The notes under the pieces were generated by a model, which worked only from the letters and a program-made list of their open reading frames with translations, made no database searches and was not told the origin of the DNA. From the NCBI GenBank assembly GCA_003522085.1, contig DPGI01000004.1, forward strand, positions 77,682-141,681: 64,000 nt of DNA, in the 5' to 3' direction. Source of the DNA: Clostridiales bacterium (GTDB lineage Bacteria; Bacillota; Clostridia; Christensenellales; UBA1242). Shown here one piece after another: positions 1-9,664 of the stretch; within the stretch, counting starts at the first letter, position 1, and each line of letters starts with the position of its first letter. The position numbers and the translations under genes were made by a program.

Positions 1-2196
1 GTCGGCCCTGGCGGTGTAAAGAAGGAAAGAGCAGACGTTGGTATCCGTGATATTCACTATACTCACTACGGCAGAATCTGCGCAATCGAAACACCTGAAG
101 GACAAAGCATTGGTCTTATCGACACACTTGCTACTTACGTTAAAGTAAACGAATATGGTTTCCTTGAAACTCCATATCGTCCAGTTGATAAAGCCACAGG
201 AATTGTTTCAAAGAAATATGAATACAAAATGGCTGATATTGAAGATAAAGCCTACATCGCACAAGCAACCGAACCACTTGATGAAAACGGAAGATTTGTA
301 AACAAACGTGTTATGGCTCGTCACGGCGCAACAATGGGTGAAGTTCCTGCAAGCCAAATCGACTATATGGACGTTTCACCACGTCAATTCATTTCAGTAG
401 CCAGCGCACTTATTCCATTCATCAACTCAAACGAAGTAAACCGTGTTTTGATGGGTGCAAACATGCAAAGACAGGCCGTTCCTGTTTTGAGACCAGAAGC
501 ACCAATCGTTGGAACAGGTATGGAATATCGTGCAGCAAGAGACAGCGGAGCGCTTGGACTTGCTAAACACGCTGGAACAGTTTCATATGTGAGTGCAGAT
601 GAAATCAGAGTTTTAACCGAAAAAGGTGACGAAGATATTTATCCTCTTACAAAATTCGAAAAAACAAACAACGAAACTTGTAACAACCAAAAACCTTGCG
701 TTAAGAAAGGCGAAAAAGTTAAAGAAGGCGATGTAATCTATGACGGCTACGGCTGTAACAATGGTGAACTTGCCCTTGGTAAAAACGTTCTTGTTGGTTA
801 TATGAACTGGCAAGGATACAACTTCGAAGACGCTATTTTGATCAACGAACGTTTGGTTAAAGAAGACGTTTATACAACAATCATTCTTAAAGAAGAAGAA
901 ATCAGCTGCAGAAACACTAAACTTGGTGACGAAGTTATTACTCGTGATATTCCTAACCTTGGTGAAGAAGCACTCAAAAATCTTGACGAAAACGGTATCG
1001 TAAGAGTCGGCGCTGAAGTTCGTTCAGGCGATATCTTGGTAGGAAAGGTTACACCTAAGGGCGAAACCGAACTTACACCTGAAGAAAGACTTCTCCGTGC
1101 AATCTTTGGAGATAAGGCAAGAGAAGTTAGAGATACATCTCTTCGTGTTAAACACGGTAAAGAAGGCGTTGTCGTTGACGTTCAAGTCTTCTCAAAGAAA
1201 AACAAAGACGAACTTGAAGCTGGCGTAAATATGATGGTTAAAGTTACTGTTGCTCAAAAACGTAAACTTTCTGTCGGTGACAAAATGGCAGGACGTTACG
1301 GAAACAAGGGTGTTGTTTCAATCATCATGCCTGAAAACGATATGCCTTATATGGCAAACGGAAGACCTCTTGATATTCTTCTTAACCCACTTGGTGTTAC
1401 TTCTCGTATGAATATCGGACAGCTTCTTGAAACGCACCTTGGACTTGTTGCTGGCTCTCTTGGCTGGAAGATTGCTACTCCAACTTTCGACGGAGCAGAC
1501 ATCAACCAAATTAAAGAACTTTTGGTTAACAACAACTTCCCAGAAAACGGAAAAGTTCAACTTTACGACGGAAGAACAGGCGAACCTTTTGACAACCTTA
1601 CTACTGTCGGATATAAATATATGCTTAAACTTGAACACATGGTTGACTCTAAAATCCATGCTCGTTCAATTGGTTCTTACTCACTCATCACTCAACAACC
1701 TCTTGGAGGTAAATCATTGTTCGGTGGACAAAGATTTGGTGAAATGGAAGTTTGGGCTCTTGAAGCTTACGGCGCAAGTCATGTTCTTCAAGAAATGCTC
1801 ACCATTAAATCTGATGATGTCACAGGAAGAACAAAAACTTACGAATCAATTATTAAAGGACAACCTATTGCAGAACCTGGAATTCCAGAATCATTCAAAG
1901 TTTTGGTTAAAGAATTGCAATCTCTTGGACTTGATATCAAGATTCTTACTGACAACAATCAAGAAATCTCAATCAACGAACTTTCAATGGATGAACAGGA
2001 TCAACATCTTCCAACTGTTGAAGCTGAACACAACTTTGATGATATTTCTCTTGATTTTGACGAACTTCTTGCAAAAGAAGCAGAAAAACCTGAAGAGGAA
2101 GATGAAATAAAACAATCTTTTGAAGAAGAAACCGCTTCATCAGTTATGGATACAGCCGACCTCTTCGACGATTTTGGCGATTTTGACGACGAATAA
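1..2196 (+). CDS. rpoB: RNA polymerase beta subunit, 3' part (cut by window start)
   Basis: The reading frame is open from base 1, so the gene begins outside the window; about 731 codons are present. The first residues read VGPGG...RICAIETPEGQSIGLI, which is the segment just after rifampicin cluster I and through cluster II of RpoB. Further on come the conserved blocks around GKVTPKGE, KRKLSVGDKMAGRYGNKG and the C-terminal LGGKSLFGGQRFGEMEVWALEAYGA (given here only as a landmark in three parts of one stretch near codons 565-590). The C-terminus is an acidic tail rich in D and E. It forms the catalytic core of RNA polymerase with the beta' subunit, whose gene follows 43 bp downstream, presumably in one operon. 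Identification is certain; only the N-terminal part is missing. Confidence 0.98.
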   Translation, partial: VGPGGVKKERADVGIRDIHYTHYGRICAIETPEGQSIGLIDTLATYVKVNEYGFLETPYRPVDKATGIVSKKYEYKMADIEDKAYIAQATEPLDENGRFVNKRVMARHGATMGEVPASQIDYMDVSPRQFISVASALIPFINSNEVNRVLMGANMQRQAVPVLRPEAPIVGTGMEYRAARDSGALGLAKHAGTVSYVSADEIRVLTEKGDEDIYPLTKFEKTNNETCNNQKPCVKKGEKVKEGDVIYDGYGCNNGELALGKNVLVGYMNWQGYNFEDAILINERLVKEDVYTTIILKEEEISCRNTKLGDEVITRDIPNLGEEALKNLDENGIVRVGAEVRSGDILVGKVTPKGETELTPEERLLRAIFGDKAREVRDTSLRVKHGKEGVVVDVQVFSKKNKDELEAGVNMMVKVTVAQKRKLSVGDKMAGRYGNKGVVSIIMPENDMPYMANGRPLDILLNPLGVTSRMNIGQLLETHLGLVAGSLGWKIATPTFDGADINQIKELLVNNNFPENGKVQLYDGRTGEPFDNLTTVGYKYMLKLEHMVDSKIHARSIGSYSLITQQPLGGKSLFGGQRFGEMEVWALEAYGASHVLQEMLTIKSDDVTGRTKTYESIIKGQPIAEPGIPESFKVLVKELQSLGLDIKILTDNNQEISINELSMDEQDQHLPTVEAEHNFDDISLDFDELLAKEAEKPEEEDEIKQSFEEETASSVMDTADLFDDFGDFDDE

Positions 2197-2239
2197 TTTA
2201 ATTTAGATAGATTTTGACAAAGATAAAAGGGAGAAAGTT

Positions 2240-5200
2240 ATGTTTGAACTCAATAACTTCAATTCAATTAGAATAGGCATTGCTTCACCGGAAAAGATCA
2301 GAGAATGGTCTCACGGTGAAGTAACTAAACCTGAAACAATAAACTACCGAACTCAGAAGCCTGAAAAGGACGGTCTTTTTTGTGAAAAGATTTTCGGACC
2401 TAGAAAAGACTGGGAATGCCACTGCGGAAAGTATAAAAGAATCCGTTATCGTGGTGTTGTCTGCGATAAGTGCGGGGTAGAAGTTACTCGTGCAAAGGTT
2501 AGAAGAGAAAGAATGGGTCACATCGAACTTGCTGCTCCTGTTACTCATCTTTGGTATTTTAGATCTGTTCCTTCAAGAATCGGAACCCTTCTTGATCTTA
2601 CCCCAAAGACTCTTGAACAAGTAGTTTATTATGTAAACTACATTGTTATCGACCCAAAAGGAACGGACTTTGTTTATAAACAAGTAATCACAGACAAAGA
2701 ATATCGCGATGCTATTGAAAAATATGGATATGGTTCATTTGAAGCAGGCATGGGCGCAGAAGCAATCAAAAAATTGCTTTCACAAGTAGACCTTAAAAAG
2801 GAAAGTGAAACCCTTAAAGAAGGTCTTCCAACAATGAAAGGCCAAAGAAGAATCAAAGCCATCAAAAAACTTGATGTTGTTGAATCTTTCTTGAAAAGCG
2901 GAAATGATCCTACATGGATGGTGCTTGACGTTCTTCCAGTGCTTCCACCAGAACTTCGTCCTATGGTTCCACTTGATGGCGGAAGATATGCTTCTTCAGA
3001 CCTTAATGACCTTTATCGTCGTGTTATCAACAGAAACAACCGTCTTAAAAAACTTATGGAACTTGGTGCACCTGAAGTCATCATTAGAAACGAAAAACGT
3101 ATGCTCCAAGAAGCCGTAGACAACCTTATCGACAACGGAAAACGCGGGAAAGCGGTTCAAGGTTCAAAACAAAGAGACCTTAAATCACTTACTGCAATGC
3201 TTGGCGGAAAGCAAGGCCGATTCAGACAAAATTTGCTTGGAAAACGCGTTGACTATTCTGGACGTTCAGTTATCGTTGTTGGACCAGAACTTAAAATGTA
3301 TCAATGCGGACTTCCAAAAGAAATGGCTCTTGAACTTTTTAAGCCTTTCATTATCAATCGTTTAATCGAACTTAACAAATCAAACAATATCAAAAGTGCA
3401 AAACGCATGATCGAACGTGAAAAACCTGTTGTTTGGGACGTTCTCGACGAAGTTATTAAAGAACACCCTGTTCTTCTTAACCGTGCCCCAACACTTCACA
3501 GACTTTCTGTTCAAGCATTCGAACCAGTGCTTGTTGAAGGTAGAGCTATTAAACTTCACCCATCAGCATGTCCTGCATTCAACGCCGACTTCGACGGTGA
3601 CCAAATGCCTGTTCACGTTCCACTTTCAATTGATGCAAGAACTGAAGCAAGAACTCTTATGCTTGCATCAAACAACATCTTGAAACTTGCAGATGGAGAA
3701 CCTATCGTTACACCTACACAGGACGTTGTTCTCGGATGTTATTCACTTACACAAATCCTTCCTGGCAAGAAAGGTGAAAAGAGCGTGTTTGGATCTATTG
3801 AAGAAGCAATGATTGCTTATCAAACAGGTGCTGTAAACATTCAAGCGGAAATTCAAGTTAGAATTCAAAAAGAAGTTAACGGCAAAAAATACGCAAAACG
3901 TATTACTACCAGCGTAGGAAGACTTATTTTCAACAAAATCCTTCCAGAAGGTTTGTTGATTGATAGAACGAAAGAAGAAAACTATTGCGAACTTGAAAGC
4001 AATAAACTTATCAGCAAAAAAGACCTAAAAAGCCTTATTGCTGTTGCTTATGATAAACTTGGAACTACTGACTGTTCAATTCTTATCGACAACCTTAAAG
4101 ATTTAGGTTACAAATATTCAACTCTTATTGCAAACACAATCAACGCGTTTGACGGAACAGAACCTGTTCATAAGAAAGAATACTTGGCAGAAGCAGAAGC
4201 TAAAGTTCTTGAAAACGAAAAATTGTTCAAACGTGGACTTATCACAAACGACGAACGTATTGATGACAACATTGCAGTTTGGGCAGAAGTTCAAAAGAAA
4301 CTTGAAGGGGAATCATTAAGCGAACTTAAAGACGGAAACCCACTTAAAACTATCATTGCATCAGGCGCGCGTGGATCAGCTCAACAGCTTAACTCAGTGT
4401 GCGGCATGGTTGGTCTTAAGAGTGCGGCTTCTGGACAAAAGATTGATGTTCCTGTTAGATCAAACTTTATTCATGGTCTTCAACCTGTTGAACACTTCCT
4501 TTCAGCACGTGGTGCTCGTAAAGGTCTGATGGATACAGCTATGAAAACAGCTGACTCAGGTTATTTGACAAGAAGACTGGTTGACGTTGCTCAAGATGTT
4601 GTAGTTACAACTGACGACTGCTTTGCAGATCTTGGCGAAGCGGTTAAAGGTGTTTGGGTAAGTGACATTTATCACAATGGCAACCTTCAAGAAAGCCTTG
4701 CAGAAAGAATTTATGGCAGAGTTGCTGTTGACAATATCGTTGATCCTAAAACTGGCGAAGTTATTGTTGCTGCAAATGAAATGATTTCAAAACAACAAGC
4801 TGCAAAAATTCAAGAAGCAGGAATCAAGAAAGTTCAAATTCGTTCACTCCTTACATGCAAATGCAAACACGGCGTTTGCGCTAAATGTTACGGACGTAAC
4901 CTTTCAGGTAAAAACATTGTTCAAAAAGGCGAAGCTGTTGGTATTATCGCTGCTCAATCAATCGGTGAGCCTGGCACACAGCTTACAATGAGAACTTTCC
5001 ACTCAGGCGGATCAGCTGTTGTTGCCGATATTACACAAGGTCTTCCAAGGGTAGAAGAAATTTTCGAAGCTCGTCGTCCAAAAGGGGAATGCGTGCTTAG
5101 CGAAATCGCTGGAAAAGTTAAAATCAAACAAGACGCTAAGTATTATATTGTCACTGTTATTTCTAAAGACGGAGACGAAGAATACGAGGTTAAGAAACCT

Positions 5201-5767
5201 GCTGTTTTGGCAGTTAAAGATGGCGACACAGTTGAACCTGGCAGCCAAATTACACAAGGACCTTGCAATCCATCTGATCTTCTTAGATTGCGTGGACTTA
5301 AAGGACTTCAAGAATATCTTCTTACAGAAGTTATTGGCGCATATCGTGGACAAGATGTTCCAGTAAATGACAAACATGTTGAAATTATCATTCGTCAAAT
5401 GCTTAAGAAAGTTAAGATTGAATCTTCTGGAGATACAAGCCTTCTTCCTGGTGAACTTGTTGACATTTACAGATGTGAAGAAGAAAACGACAGAGTGCTT
5501 CAAGAAGGCGGAATCCCTGCAACAGCAAAGAGAGTTCTTCAAGGAATTACAAAGGCATCACTTTCAACAGAATCATTCCTTTCAGCAGCATCTTTCCAAG
5601 AAACATCTCGTGTTCTTACAGACGCAGCTCTTAAAGGCAAAGTTGATACCCTTGCAGGTATTAAAGAAAACGTTATTATCGGAAAACTTATTCCAGCCGG
5701 AACAGGTGTTAAAGAATATCGCGAAGTTATGCCAATCATCGTTAAAGATGAAGAAGTTGCAGAATAA
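2240..5767 (+). CDS. rpoC: RNA polymerase beta' subunit
   Basis: This 1175-aa protein is the beta' subunit of RNA polymerase. It shows the N-terminal zinc site (CHCGKYKRIRYRGVVCDKCG, residues about 60-80), the catalytic magnesium motif NADFDGDQM (residues about 448-456), and the second zinc site CKCKHGVCAKC near residue 880. Length fits the family. The start ATG is preceded by GGGAGAAAG, a good ribosome binding site. After the catalytic aspartates the sequence reads MPVH where MAVH is usual, a small variation. A strong hairpin terminator follows immediately, so rpoB-rpoC ends here. Confidence 0.98.
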   Translation: MFELNNFNSIRIGIASPEKIREWSHGEVTKPETINYRTQKPEKDGLFCEKIFGPRKDWECHCGKYKRIRYRGVVCDKCGVEVTRAKVRRERMGHIELAAPVTHLWYFRSVPSRIGTLLDLTPKTLEQVVYYVNYIVIDPKGTDFVYKQVITDKEYRDAIEKYGYGSFEAGMGAEAIKKLLSQVDLKKESETLKEGLPTMKGQRRIKAIKKLDVVESFLKSGNDPTWMVLDVLPVLPPELRPMVPLDGGRYASSDLNDLYRRVINRNNRLKKLMELGAPEVIIRNEKRMLQEAVDNLIDNGKRGKAVQGSKQRDLKSLTAMLGGKQGRFRQNLLGKRVDYSGRSVIVVGPELKMYQCGLPKEMALELFKPFIINRLIELNKSNNIKSAKRMIEREKPVVWDVLDEVIKEHPVLLNRAPTLHRLSVQAFEPVLVEGRAIKLHPSACPAFNADFDGDQMPVHVPLSIDARTEARTLMLASNNILKLADGEPIVTPTQDVVLGCYSLTQILPGKKGEKSVFGSIEEAMIAYQTGAVNIQAEIQVRIQKEVNGKKYAKRITTSVGRLIFNKILPEGLLIDRTKEENYCELESNKLISKKDLKSLIAVAYDKLGTTDCSILIDNLKDLGYKYSTLIANTINAFDGTEPVHKKEYLAEAEAKVLENEKLFKRGLITNDERIDDNIAVWAEVQKKLEGESLSELKDGNPLKTIIASGARGSAQQLNSVCGMVGLKSAASGQKIDVPVRSNFIHGLQPVEHFLSARGARKGLMDTAMKTADSGYLTRRLVDVAQDVVVTTDDCFADLGEAVKGVWVSDIYHNGNLQESLAERIYGRVAVDNIVDPKTGEVIVAANEMISKQQAAKIQEAGIKKVQIRSLLTCKCKHGVCAKCYGRNLSGKNIVQKGEAVGIIAAQSIGEPGTQLTMRTFHSGGSAVVADITQGLPRVEEIFEARRPKGECVLSEIAGKVKIKQDAKYYIVTVISKDGDEEYEVKKPAVLAVKDGDTVEPGSQITQGPCNPSDLLRLRGLKGLQEYLLTEVIGAYRGQDVPVNDKHVEIIIRQMLKKVKIESSGDTSLLPGELVDIYRCEEENDRVLQEGGIPATAKRVLQGITKASLSTESFLSAASFQETSRVLTDAALKGKVDTLAGIKENVIIGKLIPAGTGVKEYREVMPIIVKDEEVAE

Positions 5768-5781
5768 CTTAATAATTAAGA

Positions 5782-5810
5782 AAAAACACGCAAAATTGCG
5801 TGTTTTTTTT
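5782..5810 (+). terminator. rho-independent terminator of rpoBC
   Basis: The inverted repeat ACACGCAA/TTGCGTGT with a 2-nt loop is followed by eight Ts. Confidence 0.9.
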
Positions 5811-5875
5811 GTTTAAATTCATCAATTATTTAAATTTGTGATAAAGCAGAGAAGTAATTGTTTTAAAAAAATTGC

Positions 5876-6415
5876 TTAATAATCTGTTCTAAGTTCGACA
5901 ATAACGACTTTTTCTTTCTTTGTTCCTACGCCTGATTTATACACAGCAAACTCGACGATAACGTCAAAAAGGTTGTTGGCGGTTATGTATTTAATAAGGT
6001 CGCTGAATCCTGGCACTTCCCAAAAACGGTCGTCGTCAATCGTTGAAAAGATGGATTGATCAAGTGTGCGGGCTGTTGCTTCTGGGTCGATTGAATAGGT
6101 GAGTTCGACATTGTCACCAGAAATATATATGTCGCCTGTAAGCACTCTGCCAGGATAGGATTTAATTGAAACGGCAAGTGAGAAAAAGTCGTTGTATTCG
6201 TCGATGTGCTTAAAGCATTCGTTTTTGTCATGAATAAAATAGGTTTTTCCCATCGCGTGCTTAACATCACGAAGAACATAAACTGGGGCTTTGTATTTGT
6301 TAAAAAATTCTTCAACTTTTTGTCTATCGTTTTTTGTCGCTATAATTTCAGGAACGCGATTGAGTCCCAATTTTTTTATTTGATTAAAACTATCTTGTTT
6401 GTTTGCTATTTTCAT
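5876..6415 (-). CDS. conserved hypothetical protein, 179 aa
   Basis: I do not recognise a family with known function. The 179-aa protein is soluble, with no signal or membrane segment. It has an N-terminal helix starting MKIANKQDSFNQIKKLGLNR, a middle part with ...YVLRDVKHAMGK and a C-terminal DVIVEFAVYKSGVG followed by VVIVELRTDY. Its ATG overlaps the stop of the upstream RNHCP gene by one base (TAATG), so the two are translationally coupled. The alternating strand pattern at the C-terminus and the basic residues hint at a nucleotide-binding or nuclease-like fold, but this is only a guess. Confidence 0.75.
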   Translation of the reverse strand: MKIANKQDSFNQIKKLGLNRVPEIIATKNDRQKVEEFFNKYKAPVYVLRDVKHAMGKTYFIHDKNECFKHIDEYNDFFSLAVSIKSYPGRVLTGDIYISGDNVELTYSIDPEATARTLDQSIFSTIDDDRFWEVPGFSDLIKYITANNLFDVIVEFAVYKSGVGTKKEKVVIVELRTDY

Positions 6416-6750
6416 TATTTATCCTTTTTGTATTTATTTACATCATATGTCATATTCATTACACTAAGCAAGGTTTTAAAGTTGTCATCAGCGGCGGCTT
6501 TGTTGTTGTGTCTTTGCCCACATTTTGAACATTTATAGCCAATTACATAGCCTTTTTTACTATTAAGCTTAACTTCTACTGGAACTAACACGCCGAGGCA
6601 GTCGTTTTCTCTGTCGCCAGGGTTGTTGTCAACGTGCAGTGAGCATAAACAATTTGTGCAGTGGTCGCGTGAAGAGTATTTGAGTGGTGGAACTGTAGTT
6701 CCACATACTTTGCATACAAATCCTTCGTCAAGTGATGTAAATGTTTTCAT
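6415..6750 (-). CDS. RNHCP-type zinc ribbon protein
   Basis: The 111-aa protein matches the RNHCP family: an N-terminal CxxC (CKVCG), the block RDHCTNCLCSLHVD in place of the signature RNHCPxCLxSxHVD, then PGDRENDC and a last zinc pair CSKCGQRHNNKAAADDN. Eight cysteines in CxxC-like pairs suggest two zinc sites. The cellular role of the family is not known. It is the first gene of a coupled pair with the 179-aa gene downstream, and lies 42 bp downstream of dapB on the same strand, so the four minus-strand genes (lysR-type, dapB, RNHCP, hypothetical) may be cotranscribed. Confidence 0.85.
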   Translation of the reverse strand: MKTFTSLDEGFVCKVCGTTVPPLKYSSRDHCTNCLCSLHVDNNPGDRENDCLGVLVPVEVKLNSKKGYVIGYKCSKCGQRHNNKAAADDNFKTLLSVMNMTYDVNKYKKDK

Positions 6751-6792
6751 ACAAAGATTATAAAACTAACAAGACTTTGTTGTCAAATAAAA

Positions 6793-7470
6793 TCACAATT
6801 CATTTGTCGGAGCATGGACAAGATCTTTCATGTTGTAAAGTCCACTTTGCTTTGTTACGATAAATTCGGCAGCTTTTTCGATGCCCGATGCAAATGCATC
6901 TCGCGACTGAGCTGTGTGGGTGAGAGTGATGCTTTCGCCGTCACCATAAAACGACAGCTCATGAGTGCCGACAACCGTTCCGCCGCGTGCGCTGGTCACT
7001 TGCAGTGGTTTGCCCATGCTGTTAAAAAGGCTTTCGATTTCTTTTGCCGTGCCGCTTGGCGCGTCCTTTTTATATTTGTGGTGAATTTCGTGCAGGGCAG
7101 CGTCGCCATCGAATCTCGAGCCAATAAATTCAGCGGCTTCTTTAAAAACTTGAACGCCATATGCCATGTTATAAGCGAGAAAAATAGGGATAAAACGGCT
7201 GCTATCCCTGATATAGGCTAATTCCTCATCACTGTGTCCAGTACAGGCTATGACCATAGGAATGCCGTTTTTTAACGCATATTCAACGCTTTTTATAGAG
7301 TTTTGATGCGCGGAAGTGTCAATTATCACTTCGGGACAAACGCTAAGGTCGCTGAGACTGATAAATTTTGCATCAACTTTGTCAATGCCGGCGACATTGT
7401 GTTTTTTTGAAACTTTATCTTTTACGCATTTGCCAAGTTTTCCGCTGGCTCCAACTATTGCTACTAACAT
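6793..7470 (-). CDS. dapB: 4-hydroxy-tetrahydrodipicolinate reductase
   Basis: DapB reduces 4-hydroxy-tetrahydrodipicolinate with NAD(P)H in the lysine/diaminopimelate pathway, which also feeds peptidoglycan and spore dipicolinate. Seen here: the N-terminal nucleotide-binding GASGKLG, the ACTGHSDEE segment, and the catalytic/substrate motif EIHHKYKKDAPSGTA. At 225 aa it is somewhat shorter than usual (about 250), mainly in the region after the Rossmann glycine motif. No clear Shine-Dalgarno precedes the ATG. Upstream, between the LysR stop and this start, GCAATTAACAT and GCAAATTAACAT occur as near-direct repeats on the minus strand, possibly a regulator site. No other dap genes are nearby. 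Confidence 0.93.
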   Translation of the reverse strand: MLVAIVGASGKLGKCVKDKVSKKHNVAGIDKVDAKFISLSDLSVCPEVIIDTSAHQNSIKSVEYALKNGIPMVIACTGHSDEELAYIRDSSRFIPIFLAYNMAYGVQVFKEAAEFIGSRFDGDAALHEIHHKYKKDAPSGTAKEIESLFNSMGKPLQVTSARGGTVVGTHELSFYGDGESITLTHTAQSRDAFASGIEKAAEFIVTKQSGLYNMKDLVHAPTNEL

Positions 7471-7513
7471 GTTTTATATTTATGTTAATTTGCCGAAAAA
7501 ATGTTAATTGCGG

Positions 7514-8398
7514 CTAGTTTTCAGAGTTTAAAATTTTTATAAATTCATCTTTGGCAGGGTTAGCGGCGGTCTTATTTAAATAAACCGAAAATTCGCGCAT
7601 TTTGATTTTTGTGCTTTCAGAAAGCAGATAAACTTCTTGCTTGTTTATGCTGTCAATATAATAATCAAGACTCACGAACGCCATACCAAGCCCATTTTTG
7701 ACAAAATCATAAAGCAAGGTGTAATTATCAAGTTCGTATTTAGGCGTGAAAATGAGATTGTTTTGCCTGCAATAATTATCAATGAATTTTCGCGAATTGT
7801 TTTTCTGGTTAGGTAAAATAAGTTCGCTTAAAGGGAAGGCAGAACTAGTTAAAGGCAGGTGGTGATATTTTTCATAATAATTTTTATTGCCGATAAGTTG
7901 ATAAACAACAGGAAATTTTTTCGCGCAAACTATTTCGTTTGGAGTCTGGCATGAATCGGTGAAAATGATGTCTAGTTGGTTGTTTATAAGTTTGTCAACC
8001 AAGTTTTCGCCATAATCACGCAGCATTGTTATGCGCACATTTGGGTGTTTTTGAGCAAATTGAATCAAAAATTTAGAGATAATTTGGTTGCAGTTTGATG
8101 AATTTGCGCCAATTCTTAAAAATCCATCTTGCAAATTTTTTTGAAGTTGTCCAAGATTTTCAAGGCGGTCAAGCTCGGCGATAACGGGCTTTATTTTTTC
8201 ATACAACAGCGAGCCAAGCGGCGTAAGTTCGACGCCTTTGTTTTTTCTTAAAAAGAGTTCTCCTCCAATTTGCTCTTCAAGCTGATGAATTTTTAAGGTT
8301 AAAGCGGGCTGTGAAACATACAAAATTTCACTTGCTGCGGTTATGTTTTTTGTTTCCGCAACCACTAAAAATGTCTTGTATAAGTTGTAATTTGTCAT
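7514..8398 (-). CDS. LysR family transcriptional regulator
   Basis: This 294-aa protein has the LysR N-terminal winged helix-turn-helix (FLVVAETKNITAASEILYVSQPALTLKIHQLEEQIGGELFLRK split over residues 8-50) and a periplasmic-binding-protein-like effector domain for the remainder. The ligand cannot be told. It is transcribed toward dapB with 43 bp between them, so it may regulate or be cotranscribed with dapB. The start ATG has GGAGAT 11 nt upstream. The thyX promoter lies divergently just beyond it. Confidence 0.93.
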   Translation of the reverse strand: MTNYNLYKTFLVVAETKNITAASEILYVSQPALTLKIHQLEEQIGGELFLRKNKGVELTPLGSLLYEKIKPVIAELDRLENLGQLQKNLQDGFLRIGANSSNCNQIISKFLIQFAQKHPNVRITMLRDYGENLVDKLINNQLDIIFTDSCQTPNEIVCAKKFPVVYQLIGNKNYYEKYHHLPLTSSAFPLSELILPNQKNNSRKFIDNYCRQNNLIFTPKYELDNYTLLYDFVKNGLGMAFVSLDYYIDSINKQEVYLLSESTKIKMREFSVYLNKTAANPAKDEFIKILNSEN

Positions 8399-8433
8399 AA
8401 CTAAAATTTATCTCCATCATTAAATTTATGTAT

Positions 8434-8462
8434 TTTACATTATATCAAACTGCTGCTATAAT
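8434..8462 (+). promoter_or_regulatory. sigma-A-type promoter of thyX
   Basis: TTTACA (8434) and TATAAT (8457) are separated by 17 bp, with an upstream TGC (extended -10). Transcription would begin near 8469, which excludes the more upstream ATG at 8428 and supports the thyX start at 8494. Confidence 0.85.
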
Positions 8463-8493
8463 GTCAATAGAAAAAACAAAAAGGAGACAAAAA

Positions 8494-9654
8494 ATGGAAG
8501 TAAAAATCATTGCCGAGACATCGACAAATCCAAAAAATTTCGAAGATGCGAGCGACTATAATCAGTTTAGCGGAAGAGTTGCTGGTGTTTGCTATATGCC
8601 TGGATCTTATCAAGATTTAGAAAACGAGCCAATCGAAAAAACATTAAAAAGAGCCAATCAAACCAAAGGGAGCGGACACCACAGCGTTTTTGATCATGAA
8701 TATGTGTCGCTTTATCTTGAAGATGTGCCAAAATTTTTCGCGATGCTTATAAACAACGAAAAGGTTTATGCAACAAGCGAAAAATCAGCGCGCTATACAG
8801 TCATGAATCATTGCAGCGAGATCGAGAAAAAGTTGTATGACAAATGGTATAACATTTTTGTAGATGAAATCAGCAAACGCTATGGCAACGCTGGACCATT
8901 CATGAGCGAAAATCGCATAAAAAAATTGGCACAAGAAAATGCGAGATACTTTTTATCAGTTTACACTCCAACTTGCATGGTTTACACCACTTCTTATCGC
9001 CAATTAAATTATTTGGCGGGTTGGATGCAAGATTTAGAAAACAGCCCAAGCCAGTTGCTGCAAGACCTTGCACCTTATGCAAACAAATTGATTGATGAAT
9101 TGAAAAAAGCAAACCTACTCGATCAAGACCTTATGAATGACAGAAAGGGTCGCACATTTTCGCTTTTGGCAAAGCGCGATCGAAGCGAAGAGTTTGGCGA
9201 AAATTACAGCATAAATTACAAAGGCAGTTTTGCTTCTTTGGCGCAGGCTCAACGTCACAGAACTCTTGATTATGAAATGTCACTTATTGAGCCAACCGAA
9301 TTTTATGTTCCTGAAATTCTTCGCGACGATGCGATTTTGGTTGCACAGTGGCTTAATGATATGCAAACGGTTTACAAACTTCATCCGCAAGCAGAACTTG
9401 TAAAAATAAATGAAAGGGGAACAGTCGAAAATCTAATCTTAAAAAGCAAAGAAAGATTGTGCTCTTGTGCTCAACTTGAAATCATGCGACAAACAAAAAT
9501 GACGATGATGAAATATTATTTCAGCACAAAAAACAAAGAAGTAAGCGACTATATTTCGCCATATTTAAAAGGGGCAAGATGCACAAGCGGTGACTATGTT
9601 TGCACTTCGCCATGCGCCTTTAAAGACGGCATAAATTTGGAAAGGGAAATTTAA
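8494..9654 (+). CDS. thyX: ThyX-type FAD-dependent thymidylate synthase, tandem-domain form
   Basis: ThyX makes dTMP from dUMP using FAD and methylene-tetrahydrofolate. This product is 386 aa, well beyond the usual 200-270. The N-terminal half has GSGHHSVFDHEYVS and, about 25 residues later, SEKSARYT, which align with the ThyX H-x-S-x-FEH and S-x-x-S-x-RYT segments. The expected RHR just before them is replaced by NEK (residues about 87-89). A second ThyX-like segment at residues about 240-270 carries AQAQRHRTLDYEMS, with RHR at about 254-256. So two ThyX-like halves appear fused, each keeping part of the signature. Start ATG at 8494 follows AAGGAG and lies downstream of a strong promoter. 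Confidence 0.85.
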   Translation: MEVKIIAETSTNPKNFEDASDYNQFSGRVAGVCYMPGSYQDLENEPIEKTLKRANQTKGSGHHSVFDHEYVSLYLEDVPKFFAMLINNEKVYATSEKSARYTVMNHCSEIEKKLYDKWYNIFVDEISKRYGNAGPFMSENRIKKLAQENARYFLSVYTPTCMVYTTSYRQLNYLAGWMQDLENSPSQLLQDLAPYANKLIDELKKANLLDQDLMNDRKGRTFSLLAKRDRSEEFGENYSINYKGSFASLAQAQRHRTLDYEMSLIEPTEFYVPEILRDDAILVAQWLNDMQTVYKLHPQAELVKINERGTVENLILKSKERLCSCAQLEIMRQTKMTMMKYYFSTKNKEVSDYISPYLKGARCTSGDYVCTSPCAFKDGINLEREI

Positions 9655-9664
9655 GGAGAAAGTT

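Noticed and set aside
1427..2110. 227-codon frame inside rpoB
   Set aside because: It is a shifted frame over a certain rpoB sequence, with a biased composition typical of a shadow.
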